Positions 44,801-56,530 of a DNA stretch of 64,000 nt are shown piece by piece. The stretch comes from Benincasa hispida (Eukaryota > Streptophyta > Magnoliopsida > Cucurbitales > Cucurbitaceae). Under the pieces are notes generated by a model that was not told where the DNA came from, ran no database searches, and was given only the letters and a program-made list of their open reading frames with translations. The translations under genes and the position numbers were made by a program. The stretch lies in contig NC_052359.1 in NCBI RefSeq assembly GCF_009727055.1, positions 15,723,725 through 15,787,724 of the forward strand. The letters are read 5' to 3'. Within the stretch, counting starts at the first letter, position 1. The number at the start of each line of letters is the position of its first letter.

Positions 44801-47800
44801 TATATTCATAAAAGTGAAGTGAATCTCGATATCGATATGGACCCAATTGAATAATCATATTTTATTTTATTGGGAGTTTGAGGTAGGTAGCTAAATTTTA
44901 ATTATAATTGTGAGATATGACTGATAACTTTGGTATGGATATATAACTAATTAGTTAACATTATTTTTTCCAAATTTCATATGTTGGTTTAGATTTAAAG
45001 ATTAAAATTCTCTCTTAGGTCGGTTTGTTTTTAAACATAATTTAGTTAGCTAGATATTAAGAGTAAATCATATTTGTTTTAAATCTATTTTCATGTTTTG
45101 TTTAAATTAACGAAGCATTTTGGTCTATATATATGATTTTTTTTCATTTAGCTCTATTTACCCGACCAAAGTTTGTTAGCTATTTGTTAAGTTTATTATT
45201 ATTATTATTATTATAAGTGAAGGAATCGGCTTATAACTTTGAGGTTGATAATCCAAGCTATATGCGAGTTTTTAGTACAATAAATGTGTGAGAATTCACC
45301 ACAAAATTATTTGATTCCTAACAAATACTATATGTCATTCAAGCTACGTTCGTATTGGTTAAAAATGTATGTTATTTTAAAAAAGAAATTTATGAGTGTA
45401 CTTAGATATTTTTTTAGTTATATTTAGATGTTGTTTAATTTATGTTCAAAAATTTATTTTGATATTGAGAATCATTCATAGAAGGTCTACTGATAAATTT
45501 TCATCATTAGATTTTGTGAGAAATACCTTCAATTTAGATCTAATTATTATTAAAGACATAATTTTTTGAGTCTGTATATAATCGTTATTATTAGATAGAC
45601 ACATTAAATCATTTATCTTTGATGTTAGATTAATTTCTACGATTTTCTATATATATATATTTGGAAAAAGAAACCAAAATCTAAAATTTTTGGAAATAGA
45701 GACCAAACTGGCAAAAATATCTTACTTCAATTTCAAATAAAGAAAAATATAGAAAATAAAATTGTAATCTCTAAAATGATTAATTTTGAAAATCATTAAT
45801 GAGAATACATCAACAAACCATTCTAAAAAATAATATATAGAATCTAGTGTTAGAATTTGTGTTTCATGATTGAAGACATGGCATTTATTCACTTCAATAT
45901 TGGAAAAAGATAAATAAAAGGTACCATTTTAAATAGAAATTCATCCAAACCAACCAAAGTAAATTATCATAGATCAATCCCTTTTGAGGATGAGAGATAA
46001 GACCGTCGGAAAAAAGAAATCTCTCCAAAAAGAGAAAGATGTTGAATATAATAAAGTAGTTAAAACAAACTATTCAATGATTAAGAGTTTGAGAAAGCTT
46101 GTGATTTTGGGACAAGGCGCGCTGTTGAATATTGTCCTTACATACGATGTGTCGTCACTTGCATCAAGTATTTTAGCACCCCACTCCTAAAATACAGCAC
46201 CCTACAAAAAAGTTTGTGTGCATCTAGTAATCTTACGGATTTGTGTTGGACTTGTATGCTCACAAAAGATCTTTTGGAATCGTATTATTAAAAACAAGAG
46301 TTTTTGTGTGAACAAGGTTCATGTGAAAATACTCTGTCCAATTCTTGTGGAAGAAGCCGATTAAAAGTATAAAAAAAAGGTATAACCACATTTTACATAA
46401 TTCTTAAAACAGGAGAGAAAACTGACTCCTCTCACCCACTAACTAGGGTTGGAAACGGGGTGGGTTGAGGTCGGGGATGCACTCCCTATCCCTATCCCCG
46501 TGGGGATTTATAATCCTTGTCCGTACCCCATTCCCCCTTTTGGAGAGTCGGGGTTGGGGTCGGGGAATCCCCGTTCGAAATCGGGTTCCTACGGAAAAAA
46601 ATTCTCTGTTTATATTTTTTATTTTTAATTATTTATTTATCTAAAATCAATTAAATTTTGATATTTATATTCAAATTTTAAATATTTAATATAACAAAAT
46701 ATTATTATTATAATTATTTTATTTATTTAAATTAATAATTAAAAACATTTTAGATTTAATAAAAAGTTAAGATAATTATATTATAAAATAAATTTAAAAA
46801 AAAGTAAAAAAAAAAGGTTAAAAAGAATAAAATAGTAGCTAAGCTACTGTTATATATATATAAAGGTAAGAAGCCTCCTCGACGAAAAAGATAAACCTCT
46901 AACAAAAATAAAAAGAAAAATTAACGATTTCAGTCGAATTCGATTCCATCTCCAAATAGAGGTTCTGTCCATACAAAAATCTAAGATGTGTTTTAAGCCA
47001 TCAACCATGGTTCTAGCTTTTGAGGTTGATGTCTTCTAAGCTTGAATTTGATTTATATTTCAATTCTTACTTGTCTTATAGCATACGATGTATCTTGGAT
47101 GGATTCAACAGTTGCTTTGATTGATCCAATTGGCATGAGTTTTTTTTTTTTTTTTTCCTCTAATTAAGAAAGCTATTTTAAATTTTATATGTTAGATTTT
47201 TAAAAGGTAATGCCCAAAATTCAATGTCTTGTCAATCATAGGGAAATATTGAATAATTTAATTCATATTTTATTTGTGACCCTATGTACCAACTTTATAC
47301 TTTTCATTGGTTGGAATTTTAAAATGATCTCTCAATTATTTTAATACAAAGTCAAGTAGATTTATTGTTTGATTTGTTAATGGACAAAAGGATGTTTTGT
47401 GGAGTAATATGATAGGATGAAGTGGTCTTTTCAATGTATTGACGAGGACAATAAAGGCGCCTTCTTCATTCTTTATGATCACATTTATTTTGTTCGCACA
47501 AAATTATGGGTAAGAAAATTGAACTTCCGACTTAAGGAAAATAGTGAATTTTATTAATTTATTCGTTTATTAAATGAATGAAAGAAATTTAACTTATTTG
47601 GAACCATTAAGACTATATATATATATATATATTTGGCTTGGAAAAAAAAAAGTATAATTTGACATATGATTTCAAACATAATATTCATAAATATATAATA
47701 TAAAGTACTTCCCCTCACATCTACACCTGTGTGTTATTTTATTTTTAAATTACAATCATGTATAATTTAATTTGTAAACAAAATAGAGAAATTTTATTTA

Positions 47801-47821
47801 TTTTATTTATTTTTTTTAAGA
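41842..47821. other. AT-rich intergenic region, no gene recognised
   Basis: About 6 kb with no convincing gene. A (TA)n tract lies at 42400–42432. A GGTTTGAATTCC word at about 41910 with TAGCTCAATTAGTTTC 40 bases upstream recalls pol III A/B boxes of a SINE, but is too decayed to call. A plus-strand open frame at 44008–44235 has no recognisable domain. A GC-rich island lies at 46440–46600 (separate entry). Confidence 0.55.
46440..46600. repeat. GC-rich island with GGGG/CCCC words
   Basis: About 160 bases of CGGGG- and CCCCG-rich sequence (CCTATCCCCGTGGGGATTTA, GTCGGGGTTGGGGTCGGGG) in surroundings that are largely A and T. Similar stretches are common in plant genomes as part of dispersed repeats. 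No reading frame fits it. Confidence 0.6.
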
Positions 47822-49660
47822 AATAAATCCAATAAATTAAAAGATCCATGACTATTACATGAGTACTTGAACTTTACGTGGATACATAAGAGTGGATCAG
47901 GTTTGAGTAAATAGTCTAAATGATCTATAGTATATGAATAAGATTGGATGCCTTTATGGTAACACTATCGGATGCGGCTTACTCTGTGGTTGTTACAAGG
48001 AGTTATAAAGTGCTATAGACAAAGTGATCCTGATTCGTATATGTAATGACATGAGGAGTGGGAGCATCCTATGCAATGAGTTTGCGCAAGATCGGACCAA
48101 GAAATAAGTCATTCTTACTTTATAATGTTGTTTACTGTTTAAGACTGACTATTTCAAAATGATGACCTAGGTAACTTGACCTTAATCCTGAGCTAACTAT
48201 GAACTCCTGTTTATTCAGGATTATCCTTAGATTTGCATAAGCGAGGGTTGGCTCAACAGTGCCAACTCAATAAGCCTCTAATTTCAAGGGTAAGATCGGG
48301 TAGATAGCTAGGGACATAAGGTATAAGATGGAATTTGCTCCTACCCGCTTTCAGAGATGGTAGAGAGGTTGTTCTCTTAAGTGCTGACTCTGGGTCTTGA
48401 ACAAGGAGCCCCGCCCTCTCATTGGCCCGAGAAGGACTTGGTTTGATGATCGGTTCACAAACCAATTGTTCATTAGAGGATCAGTGCGACTTAAGGAACA
48501 AGAGGTAATCTCAGGGGTAAAACAACCTTTTGACCCAACGTTATTACGAACAACCTGTGAAGGGTTAACTTACTAATCATGGTTATATCGAGTCGACACA
48601 ATATATCTACAATGAGGGAAAAGCAACTCCGAGTTTTAGTGGAGTGACCCAGTAATTAACGAATGAGGATTAATTTGGTGTAAAAAGTTTAGCCAATTAA
48701 TCTCGGATCATTGGAGCCTATGATCTGTAGGTCCACTACGTCCCTCTACTAACTCACAAACGGATTAGCCTTAGAGTAGCGTCATAACTCTATTTTAAAT
48801 GTTCAAATTAAAATTAAGGGAATTAATAACTATATATGATATAATTACACGTTTAATTTTGGAATTAAACAAAATTAAAGAATTGATTAATATTTAAATA
48901 TGATTTAATATTAAATTCAGGAATAGGAATTCATGATAGTGGAATTAGTGATTAATTAATTTGATATTTGATATTAAATTAATTAGAATTAATTAAATTG
49001 TTTAATTAATTATTAATTATTAATTTTATTAGAAAAATTAATAATTGAATTATTTTTTATGAAATTAATAAAAAATCAATTTTAATTAAAGGATTAAAAT
49101 TCAAAAGTTAATTTTTTAAATTTTAATATTAGAAAGTTTCAAATTTTGAAATAAAAAAAATGAAAAATTAGAAAAATTGAAAAAGTAGGAATTTCCCACG
49201 TCTTCACCTAGTAGGTTAGTCACCAATCCATTACATTTCTAGCTCAAATTCTCAAGGTGGAGCTGGAATTCATGCAGGATGTTGATTTGCATGAAAGTCA
49301 TGCAATATAACAATGAGATCTAAATGGAAGTCATGAGGCAATTGGTTGCAATTTGCTAAGAAAATTGGTTGAATAAGTATTCTTCACATTGCTTAAAAAC
49401 CAATTCTTCACCTCCAATTTTCCTAATCAAGCTTGTTTTGAGTCTCACAACTCAATCTAAGGCTCCAAGAGAATAATAGGGAAGACCAACCAAAGGAAAA
49501 GGAGATTGCAGCTGAAGATCATAATTCACAAGGTACTTCAAAGATTAGTGATGAAACCCTCTTTTTAGTTTATGAGCATGCTGACTTTGAAGCCAAATTA
49601 ATGAAATAGAATACTTAATGATCCTATTTTTCTTCCACTGCTTGTTTCTATATTCCAACA
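47822..49660 (+). mobile_element. Long LTR (family TGTTGG), 5' truncated
   Basis: Starts within the family sequence at about base 90 ('aataaatccaataaattaaaag', then GTACTTGAACTTTACGTGGA) and runs through all later blocks to the end CTATATTCCAACA at 49660. Aligns with 18979–20810 and 38907–40704. The first TGTTGGGTTT... block is missing, so the left boundary is a truncation rather than an insertion edge. Confidence 0.88.
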
Positions 49661-49905
49661 TAAACTTCCTCCAGAACCATCGTTTAAGACTGAAAGAATC
49701 TTGAAGGTTGAGGGCTGATTTAGTTCTTTGATTCTAGAAGAGTTGCATCTGATTTTAGATAGAAATATGACTTGGAGTTGTCTACAATAGAGAACGTCTT
49801 TACCTTTTCGGAATGTCCTTTGGCTCCCTAAGCCTTGGACATTCCAATAAACGATTTGATTTGCATTGGTCTTGGCGGGGCTATGTAACATCCTTGACCT
49901 CATAA
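49661..49905 (-). pseudogene. LINE ORF2 endonuclease, N-terminal fragment
   Basis: Minus strand: NQIVYWNVQGLGSQRTFRK, LYCRQLQVIFLSKIRCN and GSGGSLCWN. This is the opening of the APE-type endonuclease of plant LINEs (the family pattern is …SWNCRGLG…R…L…..P.ILFLSETK…..GGL…W). The Asn of the WN motif and the Lys near SKIR are visible, while the Glu of the usual SET motif is replaced by Lys. It is cut at 49661 by the end of the neighbouring LTR and has no downstream LINE sequence here. Confidence 0.75.
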
Positions 49906-49924
49906 GAGAAAATAGATAAGTTGC

Positions 49925-50032
49925 CTATTTTAGTATGGTAATTTTCAGTTCCGAAATATTATACATCACAAGTGTTCATACAAACTATTTACAAACTACA
50001 GGACACGAGACTTTAGGGTATCAACCCCAACA
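49925..50032 (-). mobile_element. Scrap of the TGTTGG-family LTR (first ~100 bases)
   Basis: On the minus strand from 50032: TGTTGGGGTTGATACCCTAA, GTCTCGTGTCCTGTAGTTTG, then ACACTTGTGATGTA. This matches the beginning of the LTR at 18254 (TGTTGGGGATGATGCCC, TGTCCTATAGTTTGTAAACA, CACTTATGATGTA). It ends within a sequence that leads into the LINE fragment. Confidence 0.65.
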
Positions 50033-51863
50033 ACTATCCCACTCATGACTTGGAGTTAGCAGCAATTGTCTTAGCCTTAAAGCTTTGGAGACATTATTTG
50101 TTCGGGGAGCATTGTCGTATTTTCACTGATCATAAGAGTTTAAAGTATATTTTCGAGTAAAAAGAGCTAAACTTGAGGCAAAGAAGATGGATCGAACTGA
50201 TCAAAGACTATGACTGTTCAATTGAGTATCACCCTGGTAAGGCCAATGTAGTGGTTAAGCAGGAAGTCGACTGGGTCTAAACTATTGTTTGTTCAACAAA
50301 GAGGGATGTTGATCCAAGAATTCAGGAATTCCAGAGCGACTTTAGCAGTGGAATAAACAGGTGGATTGTTAGCCTCATTCTATGTACGACCCACCCTAGT
50401 GGATGAAATTATACGTGAACAGTTGAAAGATCTTAACCTTTAGAAGATGGCAGAGGAGGCAAGTAAGGGACTGAGAACTAATTTTCAAGTAAGGGCAGAT
50501 GGTGCCTTATCGAAGGAAGGTAGATTGTGCATGTCGAATGTGTTGCAGCTTAAGCGCCATACTAGAGAATATGCACAGTTCAGCTTATGCCATACATCCA
50601 GGAGGCACCAGAATGTACAGAACCTTGAGGAAATCGTATTGGTGGCTTAGAATGAAGAAAGAAATAACCGAGTATGTAGACCGATGCCTAATTTGTCAAT
50701 AGGTTAAACCCGAGAGAGAGAGACCCACAAGATTACTCAACCTGCTCTCAGTACCAGGGTGGAAGTGGGATCATGTAACCATGGATTTCTTATTTAGATT
50801 GCCTAGTCCTCAGGGTATGATGGAATTTGGGTAGTAGTTGATAGGCTAACCAAAACAACCTAGTTTTTACCGGTAAAAGTTACCACCTTAGACCGGTTGG
50901 CTAAGCTATACGCGTGGACAAGATAATTAGCCAATTCGGAGCTCCAGTATCGATAGTATCAAATCGGGATCTGAGGTTTACCTCGATGTTCTGGCCTAGT
51001 TTGCAGAAGGATTTAAGTACCAAGCTACACTTTAGTACGACTTTTCATCCATGGAGGGATAGTCAATCAGAGTGAATAATACAGACACTGGAAGACATGC
51101 TGAGAACATGTGTTCTGCAGTTTAAAGGAAGTTGGGATGCATAATTGCCATTGGTTGAGTTTTCGTATAACAATAGTTATTACTTGAGTATAGGCATGGC
51201 CCCTTACGAAGCATTGTATGGCAGACCATGCAAGACCCCAGTATGTTGGAATGAAGTTTGAGAACGGAAACTTTTGGGTCCAAATTAGTACAACAAACGG
51301 CAAATACTGTGAAGCTTATCAGGGAAAACTTGAAGACAGCTCGAGACAGGCAGAAGAGTTACGCTGATAAGAGAAAGAGAGATCTAGAATTTGAGGTTGG
51401 AGACCAAGTATTCCTTTGGTTATCCCCATGGAAAGGAGTACTCAGGTTTGGAAGAAAATGAAAACAGAGTCCCCACTACATTGGACCTTACGAGATTATA
51501 GAACGAGTTGACCCGGAAGCGTATAAGTTACAGTTGACTCCAGAGCTAACACGCATTCACAACGTGTTCCATGTATTGATGTTGAGGAAGTATATACCTG
51601 ATCCTATGCACATACTGGTGAAATAACTGATTCAGCTTAAGGAAAGTTTGTTGTATGAAGAAGAGCCAGTTCAGATTTTAGACAGAAAAGAATAGGTGCT
51701 CAGGAACAAAACTATACTTTAGTGAAGGTATTGTGGAACAACCATAGAGTTGAAGAAACGATGTGGGAATCCAAGGAGCAAGTAAAGAAGAAGTATCCTC
51801 AAGTTTTCCACTGATTTATACAGGTAAGATTTAAGGACAAAATTTCTTTTAAGGGTGGTAGGT
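50033..51863 (+). pseudogene. Ty3/gypsy chromovirus pol remnant: RNase H, integrase, chromodomain
   Basis: Plus strand. Starts inside RNase H ([53 protein letters not shown]). The integrase HHCC zinc finger follows (HSSAYAIHPGGTRMYRTLRK … CLICQ, about 50570–50700), then the core ([54 protein letters not shown]), the GPYEIIERV...AYKLQLTPEL...VFHVLMLRKY block, and a final chromodomain-like block (VLWNNHRVEETMWESKEQVK). This order is that of the Tekay/Del chromovirus group. At least eight stops or shifts; the reverse transcriptase is absent. Confidence 0.92.
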
Positions 51864-54121
51864 TGTAAAACCCACACCTTACTTTCCATTTTTTATTATG
51901 TTTATTGTTTAAGTTAACCAAAGTGATTGGGTTAAATGTTTAAGTTAGATTGGATTTATGCGTTTTGAGATAAAGGATAAGTTTGAAGAAGGAAAATGTT
52001 TAAGTATGGAAACTGATCTCTTGGTTACTTATTAATCTAGCCTTACAAAGAGAATTTCTGGCTAAGTGTTGGTCGTGATGAGAGGCGATTGAGCATCGAG
52101 TGAGCATAAGGAAGGCATCAAGTAAATGTTGTCGAGCGTTGAAATCAAGGAAGGGTCGAGTATCGAGTATAAGTGATTGAGGAAGGGGTCGAGCATCGAG
52201 TGTAAGCGAGGAAGGGTTGCACGTCGAGTACGAGCGATCAAGTAAGAAGCGTGCATCGAGCGAGCCATTCAGCATCGAGTATCTCATCGAGTATCGAGTC
52301 CTTTCCATCGAGTATTCAACAGAGAGCCATGGAATTTTTCATCGAGTAAGGACCCTTCTCCATCGAGTTTTTCCAGCAAGGATCGAGTTTGCTCGAATCG
52401 CTCAGTTTTTAGACTTCTCTTTTAGTTACCCGGATAGATGGCTTAATCTCGACCCTTAATCTCCACTAGTGGGTGAGGTGGCTTAAGGAGATTTCATGCA
52501 AAAAGGTCGAACGGTAGTATAAAAAGAGAAGAGAACTTCAAGAGCTTTTTGGGATGATTTTCTCAAGCAAACCAGATGAACTTGGTACCGTTGGAAAGCT
52601 CTATGAGTCTAGTTTCTAAAATTGGCCTTTGGAAGGGAGTTTTCACTGGAAAAAGGACTGGAGAAGGAAGGAAGAGTCGAAGGTTCATTTTTAGGTATTT
52701 TCGGACACTCGACGAAGAAACGTAGATCCAGACCGAACCACTTAGACTTTCAAGCCGAAACTTTAAGATATTATCGTGAACACCATTTCAAGTAAGTTTG
52801 TAGAAGGAACTTTGGCAAGAAAAGGTCTAGGGTTTGAGTTACATATTTTGGAAATTAAACCTAGAATCTTTGCTCAAGCAGGGAGTTGGGGTTAGGGCTT
52901 TCAGTAAAGATTTGAATGCCCAGGTTAAACCACAAGGAGTTTGACACTAAAACTTTGAGGATCTATGTCCATTGAGGAGGCCTACAAATATTAGGGAGAA
53001 CCAAGCCTAAAGATCCGCGAGTGACTAAATGTTTTTAAATATGTACACAAAAAACATGTGTTCCAAATGAATTTCATGCTAATGTTCATGGGTTTTCCAA
53101 GCAACCAAAGTTTATACTTATGTTTTAAAGGGTTCATGACATTTCTTAAGCATGATGTTTTAAGTTATTTAATTGAGTTTTACTAATCCTAACGTATGTT
53201 AAGGTTGAATGAAAGAGTGTTGCAACTACATATTTATAATTGTGAAGCATGCATGTTGAATGGTAATAATGCTCTTATGGCGATAGCTAGGTAAGTGTTA
53301 TGCCTAATGCTTTTGATGCTCGAATTTCCTATGAACATTACATTTTTAATAAATCGGGTACCGAAGGTATAGAAGGTATTCGAAGAAGTACTTAAGGTAT
53401 TGAGGGTGCTTAGTATACTCCACGTTCACGTAGGTAGTTCTTTATGAGACGCCAAAGTATGGGTCTCCTGGCTACAGTCTTTTTAACGGGACCAAATTAT
53501 GGGTCTCATGACCATGAATGGACGTTGGGAGCTTGAGTTATGAATGCTTGTTCTCAACTGAAGTTTGGCCGTATGATCGATTATAACGCTATGATTAATG
53601 TATGATACTATGTAAGTTGCTTGAGATAATTTCCAGCATGTTTATTTATTTACATTAATGCATATAAAAGGCTTGAGAAGAAATGTATTTCTATGTGTCA
53701 CTCACTGGGCAATCAGCTCATTGTTTTCAAATGTTTTCCTTTTTTTCAAGTAGCGGCCAGTTTCCCCATGGTCGAATCCACTGTAGCTTGCCACTAAAGT
53801 TCGGATATCAAAGGAAGAAGCTTAGGTTAAGCTTGTTTTGTTGTACACATATTTGGAGAGGAGTCTAGGACTTGTGAAACTTATTTTCTTTTGGGACCCA
53901 TGTTTATTCTTATAATTTTCGTTTGAAATATGTTTGCCATTTGGAATTGTAATTAAGTCTTTATGCTGGTTAATGTTATAGTTGATTTACTGCCAAGTCG
54001 TTTGTGCATATTGCGGTTTAAAGCAGTTTTCACTTAAATTAGGATGCTGGTAAGTAGGTCGGTAACTGCTGCCGTCATATCTCTTCCGGTTTTAAAGGGT
54101 AAACTGGAAAGGGTTATGACA
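51864..54121 (+). mobile_element. 3' LTR of the Ty3/gypsy chromovirus element
   Basis: 2258 bases from TGTAAAACCC (51864), right after a purine-rich tract AAGGGTGGTAGGT, to GTTATGACA (54121). A TATA box TATAAAAA lies at about 52517. From 52085 to 52400 it is full of CATCGAGT words. The 53700–53860 block (CACTGGGCAATCAGCTC followed by AAGTAGCGGCC) has counterparts in the solo LTR 1943–3739. No second copy of the LTR is in the window, so the 5' half of the element has been lost. Confidence 0.85.
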
Positions 54122-56250
54122 ATATTAGTAAAAATATCTTTGCACTGACACACTATCCCAGACATAGGTGGCTTTTCATCGAATTGATTACCAAATGCTG
54201 TGTTTTGTTATTGCTTTAGCTTTTTACACTTATCTCTGTTGTTCTTTGTATTACTATGGTACTTTAGATTCTTTCTTTTTCAAATCTTAATAATAAAAAA
54301 AAAACTTATTTTTTTTGAATTAATTAATAATTTTCATTAGATAATCTCTCTCTCAATTTTTTTCATTAATAGCTTTAAAATGAATACAACCTTTTTAACT
54401 GATATTTGTGTTTGTTGAGATTGTTTTAAAATAGCAGTTTTCATCATCTAAAATAATATTTTTTGGCCAGCGTCATCTAAAATAATTGAAGAGGCTATAA
54501 TCAACAAACTTTCAAATTATTAATAGATAGATGTTGATAGGAAAAATTATTTTATTAAAAAAATTATTATCCCACGAGTTAACACACTATTTTATTTAAT
54601 AAAAAAGAGCAAATATAAATTTATATCTCTAAACTTCGAGTCGTATAATTATAAATTTTAAATAAAAATTTCTCAAATGAAATATAATAGAGTGTAAATA
54701 AATGTACTTACAAAAATTTTTAGTCTAAACAGATACAATTATAAGTTCATGGTTTAAATTGATACCACCTTTAAAGTTTAGAATATAAAATGATATTTTC
54801 CTAAATAAAAAAAATTCAAACACTATTAATTCCTATAATTTAAAATGGAAAATATTTTGATCCATATAATTATGTTAAAAAAAGAAAAGCAATATGTCTT
54901 ATTTGATCCTATAATTTAAAAATGAAAATAAAACGATTTTGATCCATGTAATAAAAATGGTAATTCCAATATTTTTTTAAATAATTTATTCTTCAACAAC
55001 TCTTAAAATAGTTTCTTTCAACTTTAGAAAGAAAATTTTCATTATATAAATTGAAATTGAATTGTTAATCTTAATTCAATATATGAAAATAATTAAATTA
55101 GATTTTTATATAGTTATATTTTGCTTCATTTTAGAACAAAATTTTAAATAAATGACTTGATTAACCCGAACCAATCCAACCCAAATATTTGGATTGGATT
55201 GGGTTCATTTTTAATAAGGGTTATTTGGGTTGAAGAAATTCATCCTCCAGAGTATTAGGTTGAGTCTAAAAAGTTTTTTTAACCCAACTCAACCCATGAA
55301 CACATATAATGATCTATGAACTAAAAACAAGGAAATTATCTTAAATAACCTCTTTAAGTTTTCACTTTTAAAAAATAGCATCATTTTTGCATACTGTAAT
55401 AGTTTTTCTTGAGATTGGTCACCTCAACTTTTCTATAGATCGTTTTAGGTATACATCTCGATCATTATACATCGAGATTTTTATTATTTTTTTTCCCAAT
55501 ATTATTTAACAACCTCAAATTCTATTATTTTTTTCCAAATATTTTTTAAACTCCTCAACTCTTATATAATTTCAAATTTTCTACTGAGATTTTATATATT
55601 TTATATATCTTATTTATTTATTTATTTTTTTGTAAAATTTAATTTTTTCCAAAATTTAAAAAATCACTTAAGATCTTAGGTAAAAAATTAATTTGGATTT
55701 TTGGTAAATTGAATTGGAAATTAGAAATTGCGCCGAAGATTTGAAAAGTTACTTATATTTGGTAAAGATAATTGATTTGGTAAAAAATTAAAAAAAATAT
55801 AAGATTTGATATAAGTTTTGGGAAGATTATATTTGGAAAAATTGGTAGAATGTTATGTAATTTGTTCGAGTTGGTAGAAAATTAAAAAAAATATAAGATT
55901 TAGTATAAGATTTGGAAAAATTGGTAGAATATTAATGTAATAATCTGTTCGAATTGTATCGAGGTTCAAAATTTATCCAATTAATTTTTAGCAAAATCTT
56001 ATTTATCCAACTTCTCGAGAAAAACTAGTTGTGAAAATTTGAAGGGCTATTACTAATAATTTCTAGTAAAAAAATCGAAAGTGGTTTTGAAAATTTTAAC
56101 ATTGACAATATCAATTGAGGAAAAAAGAAAACGACAAAATGGATTTTTGTAGGTTTATTACAAAAATTTCAATAAGAAATCGTTGAATTAATCAACGGCT
56201 AACGATTCTGTCAGCCTTTTTCTTTTTATTTTTTCACACAGTCACACGCT
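54122..56250. other. AT-rich intergenic region upstream of the MUN-domain gene
   Basis: No gene recognised. Around 55155–55305 a short region carries repeated AACCCAACC / GGGTTGG words in both orientations, a dispersed low-complexity sequence. The promoter of the downstream gene must lie at the right end, but no clear TATA box is visible. Confidence 0.5.
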
Positions 56251-56350
56251 TGGGAAAAGCAAAAACCTCCCTTCTTTTATCCATCGTTGTTGAAAATTCT
56301 CTTGTTCTTGTGTATCAAAGATTTCTGGTAGCTATTTGTTTTTCGTATCC

Positions 56351-56365
56351 ATGGATTTTCCTTGA
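56351..56365 (+). promoter_or_regulatory. Short upstream open frame in the MUN-gene leader
   Basis: ATG GAT TTT CCT TGA lies about 180 bases before the main start. If the transcript starts upstream of it, this four-codon frame could lower translation of the main frame. The leader's extent is not shown by the sequence. Confidence 0.3.
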
Positions 56366-56530
56366 AAGCGAAGCCAAGAATTTCTCTGTCAGTTTCATAC
56401 ACCCAACGGAGGTTAATCGTAGTTGACGCCAAAAACAGAGAGAAAAGTGAACTCCGACCCCACAATTTTGCCTCCGATTCTTACCTTCTCGTTGATTCTT
56501 TTGCTTTTTTCTTTGTTAAAACTTGCAGCG

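Noticed and set aside
52000..52459. Open frames on both strands in the 52 kb region
   Set aside because: Produced by the CATCGAGT word array in the LTR, which repeats without stops; not coding.
55130..55310. AACCCAACC / GGGTTGG repeats resembling telomere-like sequence
   Set aside because: Not the plant telomere unit TTTAGGG and not tandem; ordinary low-complexity sequence.
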